Assembly: GCA_905182555.1 (NCBI GenBank)
Contig: CAJJBX010000003.1
Coordinates: forward strand, 124,001 to 188,000
Source: an uncultured Ilumatobacter sp.
GTDB taxonomy: Bacteria > Actinomycetota > Acidimicrobiia > Acidimicrobiales > Ilumatobacteraceae
DNA length: 64,000 bases
Direction: 5' to 3'
Numbering within the stretch: position 1 is the first letter of the stretch; each line of letters begins with the position of its first letter. Position numbers and translations under genes: made by a program. Under the pieces are notes generated by a model, which ran no database searches, was not told where the DNA came from, and saw only the letters and a program-made list of their open reading frames with translations. Of this stretch, positions 1-9,431 are shown piece by piece.

Positions 1-1889
1 GTCGTCTTTTTGACCGTGCCCTTCTTTGTAGCGAAGAAGAGGTAGCGGTCGACACCGAACTCCCGTGTGTCGATAATTGCTTCGACACGCTCACCCGGGA
101 TGAGCGGCAAGAGGTTGACGATCGGCATACCCTTGGCCGTCCGCTCGCGCTCGGGAACGTCGAGTGCTCGCAGTCGATAGACCTTGCCCAGGTTGGAAAA
201 GAACAAGAGGTGCGCGTGCGCCGTCGTGAAAATCACATGACGCACAATGTCATCAAGCTTCAACTTGCCGCCCGACACACCACGGCCTCCGCGGCCCTGC
301 GTCTTGAACGAGCCGGCCGGTACGGCTTTGACATACTGGGCTTCGGTCATCACGATGACGAGTTCCTTGTCGTCGGTGAGGTCTTCAATTGACATTTCGC
401 CGATGTCGTAGGTCAGTTCGCATTTGCGATCGGTTGCGAACTTGTCGCGGATTGCCGTGATCTCTTCCTTGATGACCGTGTTGAGGCGATCGGGATTGTC
501 GAGGATGTCTTGCAGGTCGATGATCTTCAGGCGCAACTCGTCAAGTTCGGTCTGCAGATCAACTCTTGAAAGCCGGGTGAGCTGACGGAGCTGCATATCC
601 AAGATGTCGTTGGCCTGGATCTCGGAGAATTCAAACGGTGTTGCCATCAGGCCGTCACGAGCAATGGCGACGTCATCGCTTGCACGAATGAGTTTGATGA
701 TTTCGTCGATGACATCGAGGGCCTTAATGCGCCCTTCGAGAATGTGTTCGCGATGCCTTGCCTTCTTCAACCGGTTCTGGGTTCGGCGGGTGATGACCTC
801 GACCTGGTGGTCGAGGTAGGCGACAAGGGCGTCACGCAAGGTGATCTGCTTGGGCACGCCCTTCACCAGAGCGACCATGTTGATCGAGAACGTGGACTGC
901 AGCTGAGTGAGCTTGAACAGGTTGTTCATCACCACGTTGGCGTTGCCGTCGCGTTTGAGGCTGATGATCAGCTCGGTCTTGCCGCCGTTGGAGCCATCGT
1001 TGACATCGGCAATACCGTCGAGGTCGCCGTTGTCGACCAACTGCTGGATACGCGCAGCAATCGCCGAGCAGGAGGTTTGGTACGGCAGCTCAGTAACAAC
1101 GATTTCGTATCGCCCATTCTTGCCTTCTTCAATCGATGCCTTGGCACGCGTTTTGACCGAGCCGCGGCCGGTGCGATACGCGTCCATGATCCCAGCCCGA
1201 CCGAGAATCTGGCCACCGGTCGGGAAGTCCGGACCCTTGACGAACTCCATGAGCGCGTCCGCATCGGCGTCGGGATTGTCAATGAGGTGCACGACGGCGT
1301 CGATTACCTCGCCGAGGTTGTGTGGCGGGATGTTCGTTGCCATACCAACAGCGATGCCCTGGCTGCCATTGACCAGCAGGTTCGGGAACCGCGCTGGAAG
1401 CACAATGGGTTCCTCGGTGGTCCCGTCGTAGTTCGGGATCATGTCGACGGTGTCTTCGTCGATGCCAGCAAGCAGTTCCATCGCGAGCGGGTCAAGGCGA
1501 CACTCGGTATAACGCGAGGCGGCAGGACCGAAGTCGGGTGAGCCGTAGTTGCCGTGGAAGTCGATCAGCGGATGGCGCAACGAGAAAGGCTGGGCCATAC
1601 GCACAAGTGCGGCATAAATGGCAGAGTCACCGTGGGGATGGAAGCGAGCCATCGTGTCGCCTGCGACACGGGCGCACTTGACGTGGCCCCGATCTGGGCG
1701 GAAGCCCTGCTCTTCCATGTCCCAGATGATCCGGCGGTGGACTGGCTTGAGGCCGTCGCGTACATCGGGTAGAGCGCGCGACATGATGACTGACATGGCG
1801 TACTCGAGGAACGAGCTTTCCATTTCCTCGTTGAGCGCGATCGGCTGGATCGAACCGCCGGTTGGTGTGTCGTCAGTGGTGTCAGTCAT
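1..1889 (-). CDS. gyrA: DNA gyrase subunit A, 3' end outside the window
   Basis: Breakage-reunion subunit of DNA gyrase, which introduces negative supercoils with GyrB. The first 629 residues are visible; the C-terminal beta-pinwheel runs off the left edge. The start is an ATG at 1889 (MTDTTDDTPTGG). The QRDR region HPHGDSAIYAALVRMAQ lies at residues 84-100 and the catalytic tyrosine is Y127 in SRYTECRL. The usual Asp after the IY in this motif (E. coli D87, M. tuberculosis D94) is Ala93 here, while the Ser at the E. coli S83 position is kept. It follows gyrB on the same strand after about 130 bases, as in other actinobacteria. The family assignment is certain; whether the protein also serves as topoisomerase IV cannot be judged here. 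Confidence 0.97.
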   Translation of the reverse strand, partial: MTDTTDDTPTGGSIQPIALNEEMESSFLEYAMSVIMSRALPDVRDGLKPVHRRIIWDMEEQGFRPDRGHVKCARVAGDTMARFHPHGDSAIYAALVRMAQPFSLRHPLIDFHGNYGSPDFGPAASRYTECRLDPLAMELLAGIDEDTVDMIPNYDGTTEEPIVLPARFPNLLVNGSQGIAVGMATNIPPHNLGEVIDAVVHLIDNPDADADALMEFVKGPDFPTGGQILGRAGIMDAYRTGRGSVKTRAKASIEEGKNGRYEIVVTELPYQTSCSAIAARIQQLVDNGDLDGIADVNDGSNGGKTELIISLKRDGNANVVMNNLFKLTQLQSTFSINMVALVKGVPKQITLRDALVAYLDHQVEVITRRTQNRLKKARHREHILEGRIKALDVIDEIIKLIRASDDVAIARDGLMATPFEFSEIQANDILDMQLRQLTRLSRVDLQTELDELRLKIIDLQDILDNPDRLNTVIKEEITAIRDKFATDRKCELTYDIGEMSIEDLTDDKELVIVMTEAQYVKAVPAGSFKTQGRGGRGVSGGKLKLDDIVRHVIFTTAHAHLLFFSNLGKVYRLRALDVPERERTAKGMPIVNLLPLIPGERVEAIIDTREFGVDRYLFFATKKGTVKKT

Positions 1890-2023
1890 GTTGAATCCCC
1901 AGTGGTGAGATCATTCGAGTTGTCGCGAGGCGATATTTGGTGAGTGCGCCGCAGGCGGTACTCATCCAATCCGAGGAACGGAAAGGAGGAGCGAAACACG
2001 AGCGACAGAAGGAGTGACGAGGA

Positions 2024-3418
2024 CTAAAAGTCCAGGTTCTGGACGTCGCGGGCATTTTTGACAATGAATTCTCGGCGACTCGGCACATCGTCGCCCATCA
2101 GGACTGATGTGATGTGATCGGCCTCGGCTGCTTCATCGACAGTGACCTGCAGCAACGTGCGGGTGCTGGCATCCATGGTGGTCCCGCGGAGCTCTTCCCA
2201 GTCCATCTCGCCGAGGCCCTTCAGACGCTGAAACTGCTTCTTGTGGTTCGGTCGTTCGGCCATGAACGTGTTCTTGGCCGCATCGTCTTTGAGGTAGACC
2301 TTTTCTTTGCCGATCTCGGTCGAATACAGCGGCGGCTGGGCGATGTAGCAGTAGCCAGCCTCGACCATCTCGCGCATCTGGCGGAAGAAGAACGTCAAAA
2401 GCAAAGTACGAATGTGGCTTCCGTCGACGTCGGCGTCAGCGAGGCAAATGACCTTGTGATAGCGGCACTTCTCGACGTCAAACTCATCACCAACGCCAGC
2501 ACCAATCGCGGTGATCAGCGCTTGGATCTCGGTGTTCTTCAACATTTTGTCGATACGGGCTCGTTCGACATTCAAAATTTTACCGCGAATTGGGAGAATC
2601 GCCTGCGTACGTGGGTCGCGTGCGTCGACGGCCGTGCCGCCAGCCGAGTCGCCCTCGACGATCATGATCTCGGACTCGGAGGCGTCCTTCGACGAACAGT
2701 CCTTCAACTTGTCGGGCATGCCAGCGCCGGACAAAGCTGTCTTGCGGCGGATTGCGTTACGTGCGTTCTTCGCCGCATCGCGTGCCTGAGCAGCGGCGAG
2801 CCCTTTCTTGACCATCCGATTGGCCTCAGCAGGATTCTCATCCATCCACTCGACCATGCGGGCGTATGTAGCCTTTTGGACGAACGAGCGAGCCGGCACA
2901 TTGCCCAGCTTGGCTTTGGTCTGGCCCTCGAACTGCGGCTCGCGAAGCTTGACCGTGACGATCGCCGTGAGGCCCTCGCGCACGTCATCACCGGTGAGGT
3001 TCGCGTCCTTTTCTTTGATGAGGTTCTTCTCTTTGCCGTACTTGTTAACAACCGAAGTGAGGGCCGTCTTGAAGCCCTCGACGTGCATCCCGCCCTCGGT
3101 GGTCGAGATGCCGTTGGCGTACCCGTGGATCCCCTCGTGATACCCAGTATTCCACTGCATGGCGATATCGAGTTCCATGCCCTCTTCGACGTCTTCATCC
3201 TCAAAGCTGCAGACTTTGGTAAACAACGGCTCCTTAGAAGCATTGAGGTGCTTCACGAAGTCGACCAGACCGCCCTTGTATTGGAACGTGACGTCTTGCT
3301 CGCGTTCAGCGCGCTCGTCTTTGAAAACGATCTCGAGGCCCTTGTTCAAGAAGGCCATGATCTGCAGGCGGTCGAGCACCGTGCGGGCCACAAACTCAGT
3401 GCCTTCGGCCTGGAAGAT
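2024..3418 (-). CDS. gyrB: DNA gyrase subunit B, C-terminal part (transducer, TOPRIM), separated from its N-terminus by a frameshift
   Basis: This reading frame carries the rest of GyrB: the end of the transducer domain ([10 protein letters not shown]), the TOPRIM domain with IVEGDSAGG and the [19 protein letters not shown] metal-binding segment, and the C-terminal [10 protein letters not shown] and REFIVKNA segments that pair with GyrA. As read, the frame could open only at an ATG near 3481, inside the N-terminal gene and with no GyrB-like start. It is best joined to the upstream frame by removing one base in the GGG (minus strand) at 3419-3421, which gives a continuous [15 protein letters not shown]. 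The joined protein would be about 678 residues, normal for the family. Confidence 0.93.
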   Translation of the reverse strand: MFQAEGTEFVARTVLDRLQIMAFLNKGLEIVFKDERAEREQDVTFQYKGGLVDFVKHLNASKEPLFTKVCSFEDEDVEEGMELDIAMQWNTGYHEGIHGYANGISTTEGGMHVEGFKTALTSVVNKYGKEKNLIKEKDANLTGDDVREGLTAIVTVKLREPQFEGQTKAKLGNVPARSFVQKATYARMVEWMDENPAEANRMVKKGLAAAQARDAAKNARNAIRRKTALSGAGMPDKLKDCSSKDASESEIMIVEGDSAGGTAVDARDPRTQAILPIRGKILNVERARIDKMLKNTEIQALITAIGAGVGDEFDVEKCRYHKVICLADADVDGSHIRTLLLTFFFRQMREMVEAGYCYIAQPPLYSTEIGKEKVYLKDDAAKNTFMAERPNHKKQFQRLKGLGEMDWEELRGTTMDASTRTLLQVTVDEAAEADHITSVLMGDDVPSRREFIVKNARDVQNLDF

Positions 3419-4061
3419 CCCGAGCATCGGGGTAAAAGGTGATGCTTGTACCGGTGTTCCGACCGTCGGTCGGTGTTTCACCAGCAGGCTTCATCTCTGC
3501 CTTGGGCTTGCCACCTTCGAGGTAAGTCTGCTCGTAGCGAAGGCCGCCACGGTCAACCTGGATTTCGAGCCGAGTCGACAGTGCGTTGACGACGGAGACG
3601 CCGACCCCGTGGAGCCCGCCAGACACCTTGTAGCCGCTCTCTTCGCCGCCGAATTTGCCACCGGCGTGCAGCACGGTCAGCACCACTTCAGCAGCACTCT
3701 TGCCCTTGTGTTCGCCTGACGGGTATGGGTCGACCGGGATGCCGCGGCCGTTGTCGTCAACGCGACAACCGCCATCGGCCTGCAACGTGACGACGATACT
3801 GTCGCACACACCAGCCATTGCTTCGTCGACCGCATTGTCAACGACTTCCCAGATCAGGTGGTGTAGGCCCTGCAAACCGGTGGAGCCAATGTACATACCA
3901 GGGCGTTTGCGCACGGGGTCGAGCCCCTCAAGCACCTGGATCTGTGCAGCACCGTAATCGCCAGGTTTGTTAGACGTCTTCTCAGCAGAAGGCTTCGGCG
4001 TCGGCTCTGGAGCCTGCTCGTCGCCGGTTTCAGCGGGGGTGTCAGCGGTGTCGTTGGACAC
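3396..4061 (-). CDS. gyrB: DNA gyrase subunit B, N-terminal GHKL ATPase part, frameshifted at the end
   Basis: N-terminal ATPase half of GyrB. The start must be the GTG at 4061, because an in-frame TGA lies directly before it. Visible motifs are [16 protein letters not shown], the Mg/ATP motif [22 protein letters not shown], and the [15 protein letters not shown] glycine-rich lid. The frame follows the family to [11 protein letters not shown] and then runs into RDLPGRRH and a stop, while the neighbouring frame continues the gyrase sequence. The gene is essential and no other copy is visible, so a one-base consensus error is the simplest explanation. Real inactivation with a second gyrB elsewhere cannot be excluded. 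Confidence 0.93.
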   Translation of the reverse strand: MSNDTADTPAETGDEQAPEPTPKPSAEKTSNKPGDYGAAQIQVLEGLDPVRKRPGMYIGSTGLQGLHHLIWEVVDNAVDEAMAGVCDSIVVTLQADGGCRVDDNGRGIPVDPYPSGEHKGKSAAEVVLTVLHAGGKFGGEESGYKVSGGLHGVGVSVVNALSTRLEIQVDRGGLRYEQTYLEGGKPKAEMKPAGETPTDGRNTGTSITFYPDARDLPGRRH

Positions 4062-4093
4062 TCAAACCTCGATGTCTTCAAGTCGTCGGACAC

Positions 4094-4139
4094 GGCGCAA
4101 GCACGCCGTGCTTTTCAGGGCGATGAGAGCGCTTGCGCC
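4094..4139 (-). promoter_or_regulatory. gyrB leader hairpin
   Basis: In the 283-base gap between dciA and gyrB, a 9-base inverted repeat (GGCGCAAGC at 4094-4102 and GCTTGCGCC at 4131-4139) encloses a second small palindrome, GCACGCCGTGC, at 4101-4111. It lies 33-78 bases before the gyrB GTG, so it would fold in the mRNA leader if transcription starts upstream. There is no U-tract, so it is not a classic terminator. Its role is unknown. I see no gene in the rest of 4062-4344. Confidence 0.4.
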
Positions 4140-4344
4140 AGGTACATCAGACCGACGGCAAACCCTTTCCCCAATTGGACTTAAGTCTACTCTATAGGTG
4201 CTACGGAGATGCGATTTCGCCGCGGCAAACTACACGATGGTCGCAAGAGAGGTACACACGAGTTTTGGGGCCATCTCGCGGCACTGACGATGAGCCGGAT
4301 CTAAAGTTAAACGAACGGCCCGAAGCAATGGTTTCAGCAGCAGA

Positions 4345-4641
4345 TTAGCGCGTCCGTGCAACACGTACTTCAACGCGTTCCACCTGCACACGGGCAACTT
4401 CTTCGAGTCGAGCGATAATTGTGCCGGACAAAAACTTGACTTGAGTGGCCCATGCAGCATCATCGGATTCGACAGTGAGAACGCCCTGATCAAGCCGCAC
4501 CGGTCGGACGTGCGCAGCAACGTTCGGGCCGACAGCATCGGCCCACTTTCCGAAAACACCGCCAATCTGAATCCGATCGGTCCCGCGCAACGATTTCATG
4601 ATTCCATCGAGTGATTTTGTGATCGGCACAGGCTCAGCCAT
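4345..4641 (-). CDS. DciA-family protein (DUF721)
   Basis: 98-residue DUF721 protein. It shows the family pattern: an N-terminal helix (SLDGIMKSLRG), then a central GVFGKWADAVGPNVAAHVRPVRLDQGVLTVESDDAAWATQ block and a basic tail. DUF721/DciA proteins act with replicative DNA helicase in bacteria that lack DnaC-type loaders. The gene lies between recF and gyrB, the usual actinobacterial place. The ATG at 4641 (MAEPVPITKSL) matches family start positions; a GTG at 4695 would add 18 residues without family character. No good Shine-Dalgarno is visible for either, so translation may depend on the recF transcript. Confidence 0.85.
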   Translation of the reverse strand: MAEPVPITKSLDGIMKSLRGTDRIQIGGVFGKWADAVGPNVAAHVRPVRLDQGVLTVESDDAAWATQVKFLSGTIIARLEEVARVQVERVEVRVARTR

Positions 4642-4834
4642 CAGGCAGCCCACCGTAGCTGCGTGTTGGAGGACTTGAACGCTTGTCAGGGGCACGATCC
4701 GTGACTGGCAGCGTCGCTAACAGATCAAATCGGCGAATCCACATCGCGCCGATAACCATGCCGAAGACCGGAACTTGATGGGCAAATCACGTCAGCGGTA
4801 TCGGAATGCCAAATCAGACACAAACTCAGTGAAA

Positions 4835-5914
4835 TTATTCAACAACCTTGCCTCCCTCGATCCGGAGAATCCTGTCGGCCTGTGCAGCGGGTGGAAGCTC
4901 ATTCGCTGTCGTGATGATTACTTGACCAGCCGGAATGTGTTCAAGGAGGGCAGTGGCGCGGCCGTCATCAAGTTCAGAGAGCACATCGTCAAGCACAAGT
5001 ACCGGCGCTGACCCCGTGCGTTCGGTGACCAATTGATGAGCAGCGAGGCGCAATGCGAGAGCGAGTGTGCGCTGCTCCCCCTGGGACGCCTGCGTCCGGC
5101 TCGGTAGGCCGTTAATCGTGAAGCTCAACTCATCGCGATGAGGGCCAACTGTTGAAACACCCCGACGAAGATCTGTAGCACGCGCAGCCTGCAGCGCCGA
5201 GACGAGACCGACTTGACGCCACTCCGGTTCGTACCTCAGTTCGATAGGTGTCGGGCTGCCAGCAAGACGCTCGTACGCGTCTTGGATCATCGGGGTAATT
5301 CTTGAAACAAGCGTTGCTCGGGCATAACCGAACTGGTCAGCAATTTCCGCAAACTTCATGTCCCATACGTCGAGTGTGACCGTAATTTCGTTGGTGAGGC
5401 GGCCGTTAGCTTGCTTGAGCAGCGTGTTTCTCTGCTTGACGATTCGATCGATCTCAAGTCGAATCGCGTCGTACTTGGTCGCGAGTGCAACGAGTGTGTC
5501 ATCCATGTAGCGACGCCGGTCGCCTGGTCCACCCTTGACCAAGATGAGATCGTCGGGCGAAAAAACTGTGACGCGTACCGCGCCCAATAGGTCACGGACT
5601 CGCACCAATTTCTGCTTGTTGACTTGCACGCGGTTCCGGCCAGCAGCAACGAGTTCGGCTTCAATCAAGGTTTCGCGGCCATCGTCGTGACGAACATTTG
5701 CACGGATGATTGCTTGCAAGGCACCCGCTTTGACGAGTGCCTCGTTCGGCGCCCCTCTGAAACTTGACAGCGTCGCAAGATAAGCCAGTGCCTCAGCAAG
5801 GTTTGTCTTGCCCTGACCATTGCCTCCGATAATCGCTGTTGTCCCGGACGTCAGGTCGAACGAGCCTTGTGCGTAGTTGCGAAAGTCGATCAGCTCGAGG
5901 TGCTCGACAATCAC
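4835..5914 (-). CDS. recF: DNA replication and repair protein RecF
   Basis: 359-residue SMC-like ATPase that helps load RecA at single-stranded gaps. The N-terminus MIVEHLELIDFRNY is typical of RecF. Walker A is GGNGQGKT at residues 30-37, the ABC signature is SQGEQRTLALALR, and Walker B is VLVLDDVLSELD near the C-terminus. The start is a GTG at 5914, with no earlier in-frame start of family character. It lies downstream of dnaN; the gap between them contains an unusual inverted repeat (see 5940-5986). Length is normal. Confidence 0.97.
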   Translation of the reverse strand: MIVEHLELIDFRNYAQGSFDLTSGTTAIIGGNGQGKTNLAEALAYLATLSSFRGAPNEALVKAGALQAIIRANVRHDDGRETLIEAELVAAGRNRVQVNKQKLVRVRDLLGAVRVTVFSPDDLILVKGGPGDRRRYMDDTLVALATKYDAIRLEIDRIVKQRNTLLKQANGRLTNEITVTLDVWDMKFAEIADQFGYARATLVSRITPMIQDAYERLAGSPTPIELRYEPEWRQVGLVSALQAARATDLRRGVSTVGPHRDELSFTINGLPSRTQASQGEQRTLALALRLAAHQLVTERTGSAPVLVLDDVLSELDDGRATALLEHIPAGQVIITTANELPPAAQADRILRIEGGKVVE

Positions 5915-5939
5915 AGTGGGCAGGTTAGGTCGCCCAGTA

Positions 5940-5986
5940 TTTGTGTGAGTGATTCCGGCAAAAGTCGCATCAATCGTTCACACAAA
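5940..5986. repeat. Inverted-repeat element, TTTGTGTGA / TCACACAAA arms 29 bases apart
   Basis: In the dnaN-recF gap, perfect 9-base inverted arms lie at 5940-5948 and 5978-5986, exactly 29 bases apart and followed by AAGGGG. The same arms with the same 29-base spacing occur twice more between degV and the kinase (21960-22006 and 22020-22066). The internal sequence is partly conserved (GATT.CGG.AA, then CGC). This could be an operator, an RNA element or a small dispersed repeat. Confidence 0.55.
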
Positions 5987-6009
5987 AGGGGAGCGCCGGA
6001 TGTTCCAGA

Positions 6010-7116
6010 TTACGGAACGCGCACGGGCATAAGTAGGTACAGGTAATCATCCTGCCCAACACCACGAAGGACCGCTGGCTTCATGGGATCCATGGTGGCG
6101 AGCGTGACATCGTCGGCGTCGATTGCGTCGATACCTGCAAGTAGATAATCCGGGTTGAACGCCACGGTCATCTCTGTACCGTCATAGCTGGCGTCGATCT
6201 CTTCAACAGCGTTACCGACGTCCTGCGTGATCGCAGTGAGTTGCACCGTGTCACCACCAAGCGTCATTCGCACCGGAGTCGAATCTTGAGCCAGGATTTT
6301 CACACGGCGAATCGCTTCAACCATCGCAACTTTGCTGACTGTCAGCAAGTTCGGGTAGCTCGAAGGAAGCAGATTGCGATAATTCGGAAACTCGCCCTCG
6401 ATAAGGCGGGTGCTTAAGCGGGTTGAGCCAGCTTCAAAGGTTGCTTCGCGCTCACCAAGGCGAACGGTGAGGGTTTCGTCGCTGCCCATCAAACGCTGCA
6501 GCTCATTCAAAGCCCGCCCGGGTATCAGCACCTTTTGACCAGAGCCAAGCATTGATGAATCTGGTAAATCGCGAACAGCCAGGCGGTACGAGTCGGTAGC
6601 AACCATACGGAGCCCGTCATCTTCAGATGCCAGAAGCACACCGGTAAGGACAGCACGCGCGTCATCGGTCGAGGCTGCACGCACAACTTGACGAAGTGCC
6701 TCTGCCATGTCGAGGCCCGAGAGCGTGACTGCGTCGCCCGTCGGTTCGGTTTGCACGGGGTAGTCGTCGAGCGACAGCGGACGCACGGAAAACTGCGACC
6801 GGCCAGCGCTAATCGACATCTCGGCTCCGGAGTCACCATCGGCAAGGTCGATTTCGACCGCACCTGATGGAAGGGCTTTGACAATGTCAGCAACCAGGCG
6901 TGCGGGTACCACCGCAGCACCGTCACGTTCACCGCCGACCTCAATCGACAACCGGATAGTCAGCTCAAGATCGGTACCGGTGATTGTCAGTGAATCGCCG
7001 ACAACCTCCATCCGCACGCCGGCCAACACAGGCAACGTGCCAGTCCGGTTGGTGGCGGCACGACCGGCCGATCCAATGGCGTCAGCAAGGACGTCACGTT
7101 CGCAACGAAACTTCAC
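6010..7116 (-). CDS. dnaN: DNA polymerase III beta subunit (sliding clamp)
   Basis: Ring-shaped processivity clamp of DNA polymerase III, three repeated domains across about 368 residues. It begins VKFRCERDVLADAI and ends with the clamp C-terminus YLYLLMPVRVP, which closes the partner-binding pocket; PNYRNLLPSSYP and VAFNPDYLLAG are conserved clamp segments. I prefer the GTG at 7116 because clamps start with (M/V)KF and because a GAGGAG lies 11 bases upstream; the GTG at 7125 would sit only 2 bases from that site. It lies between dnaA and recF on the same strand. Confidence 0.96.
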   Translation of the reverse strand: MKFRCERDVLADAIGSAGRAATNRTGTLPVLAGVRMEVVGDSLTITGTDLELTIRLSIEVGGERDGAAVVPARLVADIVKALPSGAVEIDLADGDSGAEMSISAGRSQFSVRPLSLDDYPVQTEPTGDAVTLSGLDMAEALRQVVRAASTDDARAVLTGVLLASEDDGLRMVATDSYRLAVRDLPDSSMLGSGQKVLIPGRALNELQRLMGSDETLTVRLGEREATFEAGSTRLSTRLIEGEFPNYRNLLPSSYPNLLTVSKVAMVEAIRRVKILAQDSTPVRMTLGGDTVQLTAITQDVGNAVEEIDASYDGTEMTVAFNPDYLLAGIDAIDADDVTLATMDPMKPAVLRGVGQDDYLYLLMPVRVP

Positions 7117-7429
7117 AGTGGGCACTTCTCCTCATGCATGGATGTTTCAAAAAACAATGTAAGTAGTAGGTGCTGTGGATTGGGGACAACACACCATCCT
7201 GGCAGCGTAGAGCCCTCGTGGGCTTCCACAATGGATGGACCACTTCTCCCCAGGTCGCGGCTTACACGCGTGTGGTCCGGTGGACAACGATGAGTTGTCC
7301 CCTTTTCGCGCGCGACTTGCGCGTTGGTTCGTCCCCCACTTTGTAGCGGTTGTCCACCGATATTCGCGCGAAGATGGCACGTATTCGCGCGATGAGTGAG
7401 AATACAACGCTGCTGATGAGTGCGGTTGG
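7117..7429. promoter_or_regulatory. dnaA-dnaN intergenic region with DnaA-box-like sites
   Basis: This 313-base gap has no gene. It holds DnaA-box-like 9-mers of the actinobacterial TTGTCCACA type: TTGTCCACC at 7350-7358, the same on the other strand at 7279-7287, and weaker TTGTCCCC sites at 7295-7302 and 7181-7189 (minus). An 11-mer, TATTCGCGCGA, is repeated at 7361-7371 and 7382-7392, 21 bases apart. The place is where Mycobacterium and Streptomyces keep oriC, but there is no strong AT-rich stretch, so it is one of three origin candidates here. It also contains the dnaN promoter. Confidence 0.5.
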
Positions 7430-8824
7430 TCATGCTTTGAGCCGTTGCTGAAGGTCGGTGACCTGGTCGTAGATCTGCTTACGCTCACTCATCAGCCGCT
7501 GAATTTTTTCGTTTGCGTGGATGACGGTGGTGTGGTCTCGCCCACCGAACAGCCGGGCGATTGCGGGGTAGCTGAGATCTGTCATCTCACGAAAGACGTA
7601 CATTGCGATCTGACGTGCGGTAACAAGAGGCCGCTGGCGGCTTTTGCCTTTGAGCGCCTCGACTTCAAATTTTAGAATCCCGGCAATTTCGGCGAGCAGC
7701 TCCTCGTCGGTGCGGTGTTTCGGCTTGGTGTCGACCATGAGGTCAGCAAGTTGTGCCATGGCGAGCTCGGTTGTGATTGCTTCCCCGCTGAGGCTCGCGT
7801 AGGCAGTGACTCGGATGAGCGCGCCTTCCAATTCTCGAATGTTGGTCGAGATGTTGGTGGCGATGAAGTCGAGTGTTTCGTTTGGAACTTCGACCCGGTC
7901 ACGTTCGGCTTTGTTGCGCAGAATCGCTGTACGGGTTTCGAGATCAGGCGGCTGGATATCGGTAAGTAAACCCCATTTGAAGCGGCCGCGAAGTCGTTCT
8001 TCTAGTGTGGGAATGGCATCCGGCATTCGATCAGAACTAATGACGATCTGCTTGTTCGCGCCGTGCAGCGTGTTGAACGTATGGAAGAACTCTTCCTGGA
8101 GCCCCTCTTTACCGGCAATGAATTGGATGTCATCGATGAGGAGCACATCGATGTCGCGGTAACGACGTCGAAGCGCGCTGGTGGTGTTCTGGCGAATGGC
8201 GTCGACATATTCGTTCATAAACGTCTCTGTCGACACATACCGCACCTCATGGTGCCGGTAGTTGTCTTGGACGTAATGGCCAATCGCGTGGAGCAGGTGG
8301 GTCTTACCGAGACCAGCTGAACCGTAAATGAAGAGCGGATTGTATGATCTACCAGGTGTTTCAGCGACTCTGAGCGCGGCAGCCAGCGCGAACTGGTTCG
8401 ACGCTCCCTTGACGAATTCCTCGAAGGTGTAACGCGGGTTCAATCCAGCTTCGTCGACATGGGTGCGGGTGTCGTTTCCGCTGCCTATCGGTGAGAAGGA
8501 GGTGGACGAGGCTGCAGGCGACGACGTTGACGCCTCGTTGGCGTCGCTCGGTGTCAATTCGCTTTCAACAGCATCTGATTTAGCGACTTCGATATCGATT
8601 GATCGGTGTCCTTCTCCAGCTTCATCGAGTGCGTCTGTGACCAGTGGGAGATATCTGGTCAGGATTCGGTCACGTACGTAAGCGGAGGGGGCGAGCAGCC
8701 GCAGCATGTCGTTGCCAGCGTCGAGCGGGATGATGTCCTGAAAGGTTGAGAACCAAACGGACTCAGCGAGCTGGGAACGCAGGAACAGCGTGACTTGTGT
8801 CCACACATCATCGGCGTCACTCAC
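7430..8824 (-). CDS. dnaA: Chromosomal replication initiator DnaA
   Basis: 464-residue AAA+ initiator. Domain I (residues 1-80) begins SDADDVWTQVTLFL. A Ser/Thr/Ala-rich linker spans about 85-125. The AAA+ domain starts at YTFEEFVKGASNQFA, with Walker A GSAGLGKT at 168-175 and Walker B DVLLIDDIQF at 226-235. The C-terminal DNA-binding domain carries the signature RDHTTVIHANEKI. The start is a GTG at 8824. The promoter side (8887-8919) has three adjacent DnaA-box-like 9-mers, suggesting autoregulation. Confidence 0.98.
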   Translation of the reverse strand: MSDADDVWTQVTLFLRSQLAESVWFSTFQDIIPLDAGNDMLRLLAPSAYVRDRILTRYLPLVTDALDEAGEGHRSIDIEVAKSDAVESELTPSDANEASTSSPAASSTSFSPIGSGNDTRTHVDEAGLNPRYTFEEFVKGASNQFALAAALRVAETPGRSYNPLFIYGSAGLGKTHLLHAIGHYVQDNYRHHEVRYVSTETFMNEYVDAIRQNTTSALRRRYRDIDVLLIDDIQFIAGKEGLQEEFFHTFNTLHGANKQIVISSDRMPDAIPTLEERLRGRFKWGLLTDIQPPDLETRTAILRNKAERDRVEVPNETLDFIATNISTNIRELEGALIRVTAYASLSGEAITTELAMAQLADLMVDTKPKHRTDEELLAEIAGILKFEVEALKGKSRQRPLVTARQIAMYVFREMTDLSYPAIARLFGGRDHTTVIHANEKIQRLMSERKQIYDQVTDLQQRLKA

Positions 8825-9296
8825 GTGGTGTCAATTTCCTTCGAACGTTGTAGTTCCACTCGTAGTGGCATGATTGGCAACAGATTCTGTCCACATGGTT
8901 GTCCACAAGATGTGGACATGTGTTGGGTCAGTGGCGAGCGATTGAACATAGCAGGTTGCAAACAGAACTGAAACATCGGAGAAAACATCCCGTACGCTGG
9001 GGTGACACGAGGAGTTCCTTAATGTGAATAACTTACAATGATGTTGTTTGACGTGCGATGTCGGTCAGCTGCCGAGTAGAAGGTGGCCGACGTGAAGCCC
9101 CGACAGTGTGGTTGAAGCGTCCTTGCTCGAGCGGTTGGACTCGGTCTGAGTGACGTCCGAGAGCCGGCTGCCTGAAGGGGGTGGTTGGGAGACGCGCCTC
9201 GCGCGCCGTAGCCTTTCTTGGTCAGTCCACAGGAAGTGTCCACCAGGGCACGTATTTCCCCCCGGATGTGACTCGAAACGTCCGAAAGAGAACGTC
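8825..9296. promoter_or_regulatory. dnaA-rpmH divergent intergenic region with clustered DnaA boxes
   Basis: A 472-base gene-free gap between divergent dnaA and rpmH. Three DnaA boxes stand close together: CTGTCCACA at 8887-8895, TTGTCCACA at 8899-8907 and, on the minus strand, ATGTCCACA at 8911-8919. A short AT-rich piece follows at about 9018-9052. The gap must carry both the dnaA and rpmH promoters, so the boxes may serve dnaA autoregulation, an origin, or both. An open frame on the minus strand here looks random and is not called. Confidence 0.5.
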
Positions 9297-9431
9297 GTGA
9301 AGCGCACATTTCAACCAAATAACCGTCGCCGGAACCGTAAGCATGGGTTCCGCGCCCGCATGAGCACCCGCGCTGGTCGCGCTGTGCTGAAGTCCCGCCG
9401 TGACAAAGGCCGCACACGCCTCTCCGCCTGA
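9297..9431 (+). CDS. rpmH: 50S ribosomal protein L34
   Basis: 44-residue, strongly basic ribosomal protein. The sequence begins [18 protein letters not shown] and continues with the diagnostic [13 protein letters not shown] segment. The start is a GTG at 9297; a purine-rich GAAAGAGAA precedes it. It is the first gene of the rightward rpmH-rnpA-yidD-yidC-jag-rsmG-parAB run. Confidence 0.97.
   Translation: MKRTFQPNNRRRNRKHGFRARMSTRAGRAVLKSRRDKGRTRLSA

Noticed and set aside
744-1541. 265-codon open frame opposite gyrA
   Set aside because: Antisense shadow of the conserved gyrase breakage-reunion domain.
2114-3442. 442-codon open frame on the plus strand opposite gyrB
   Set aside because: It is antisense to clear GyrB sequence and shows no family motif; long antisense frames are common in GC-rich genes.
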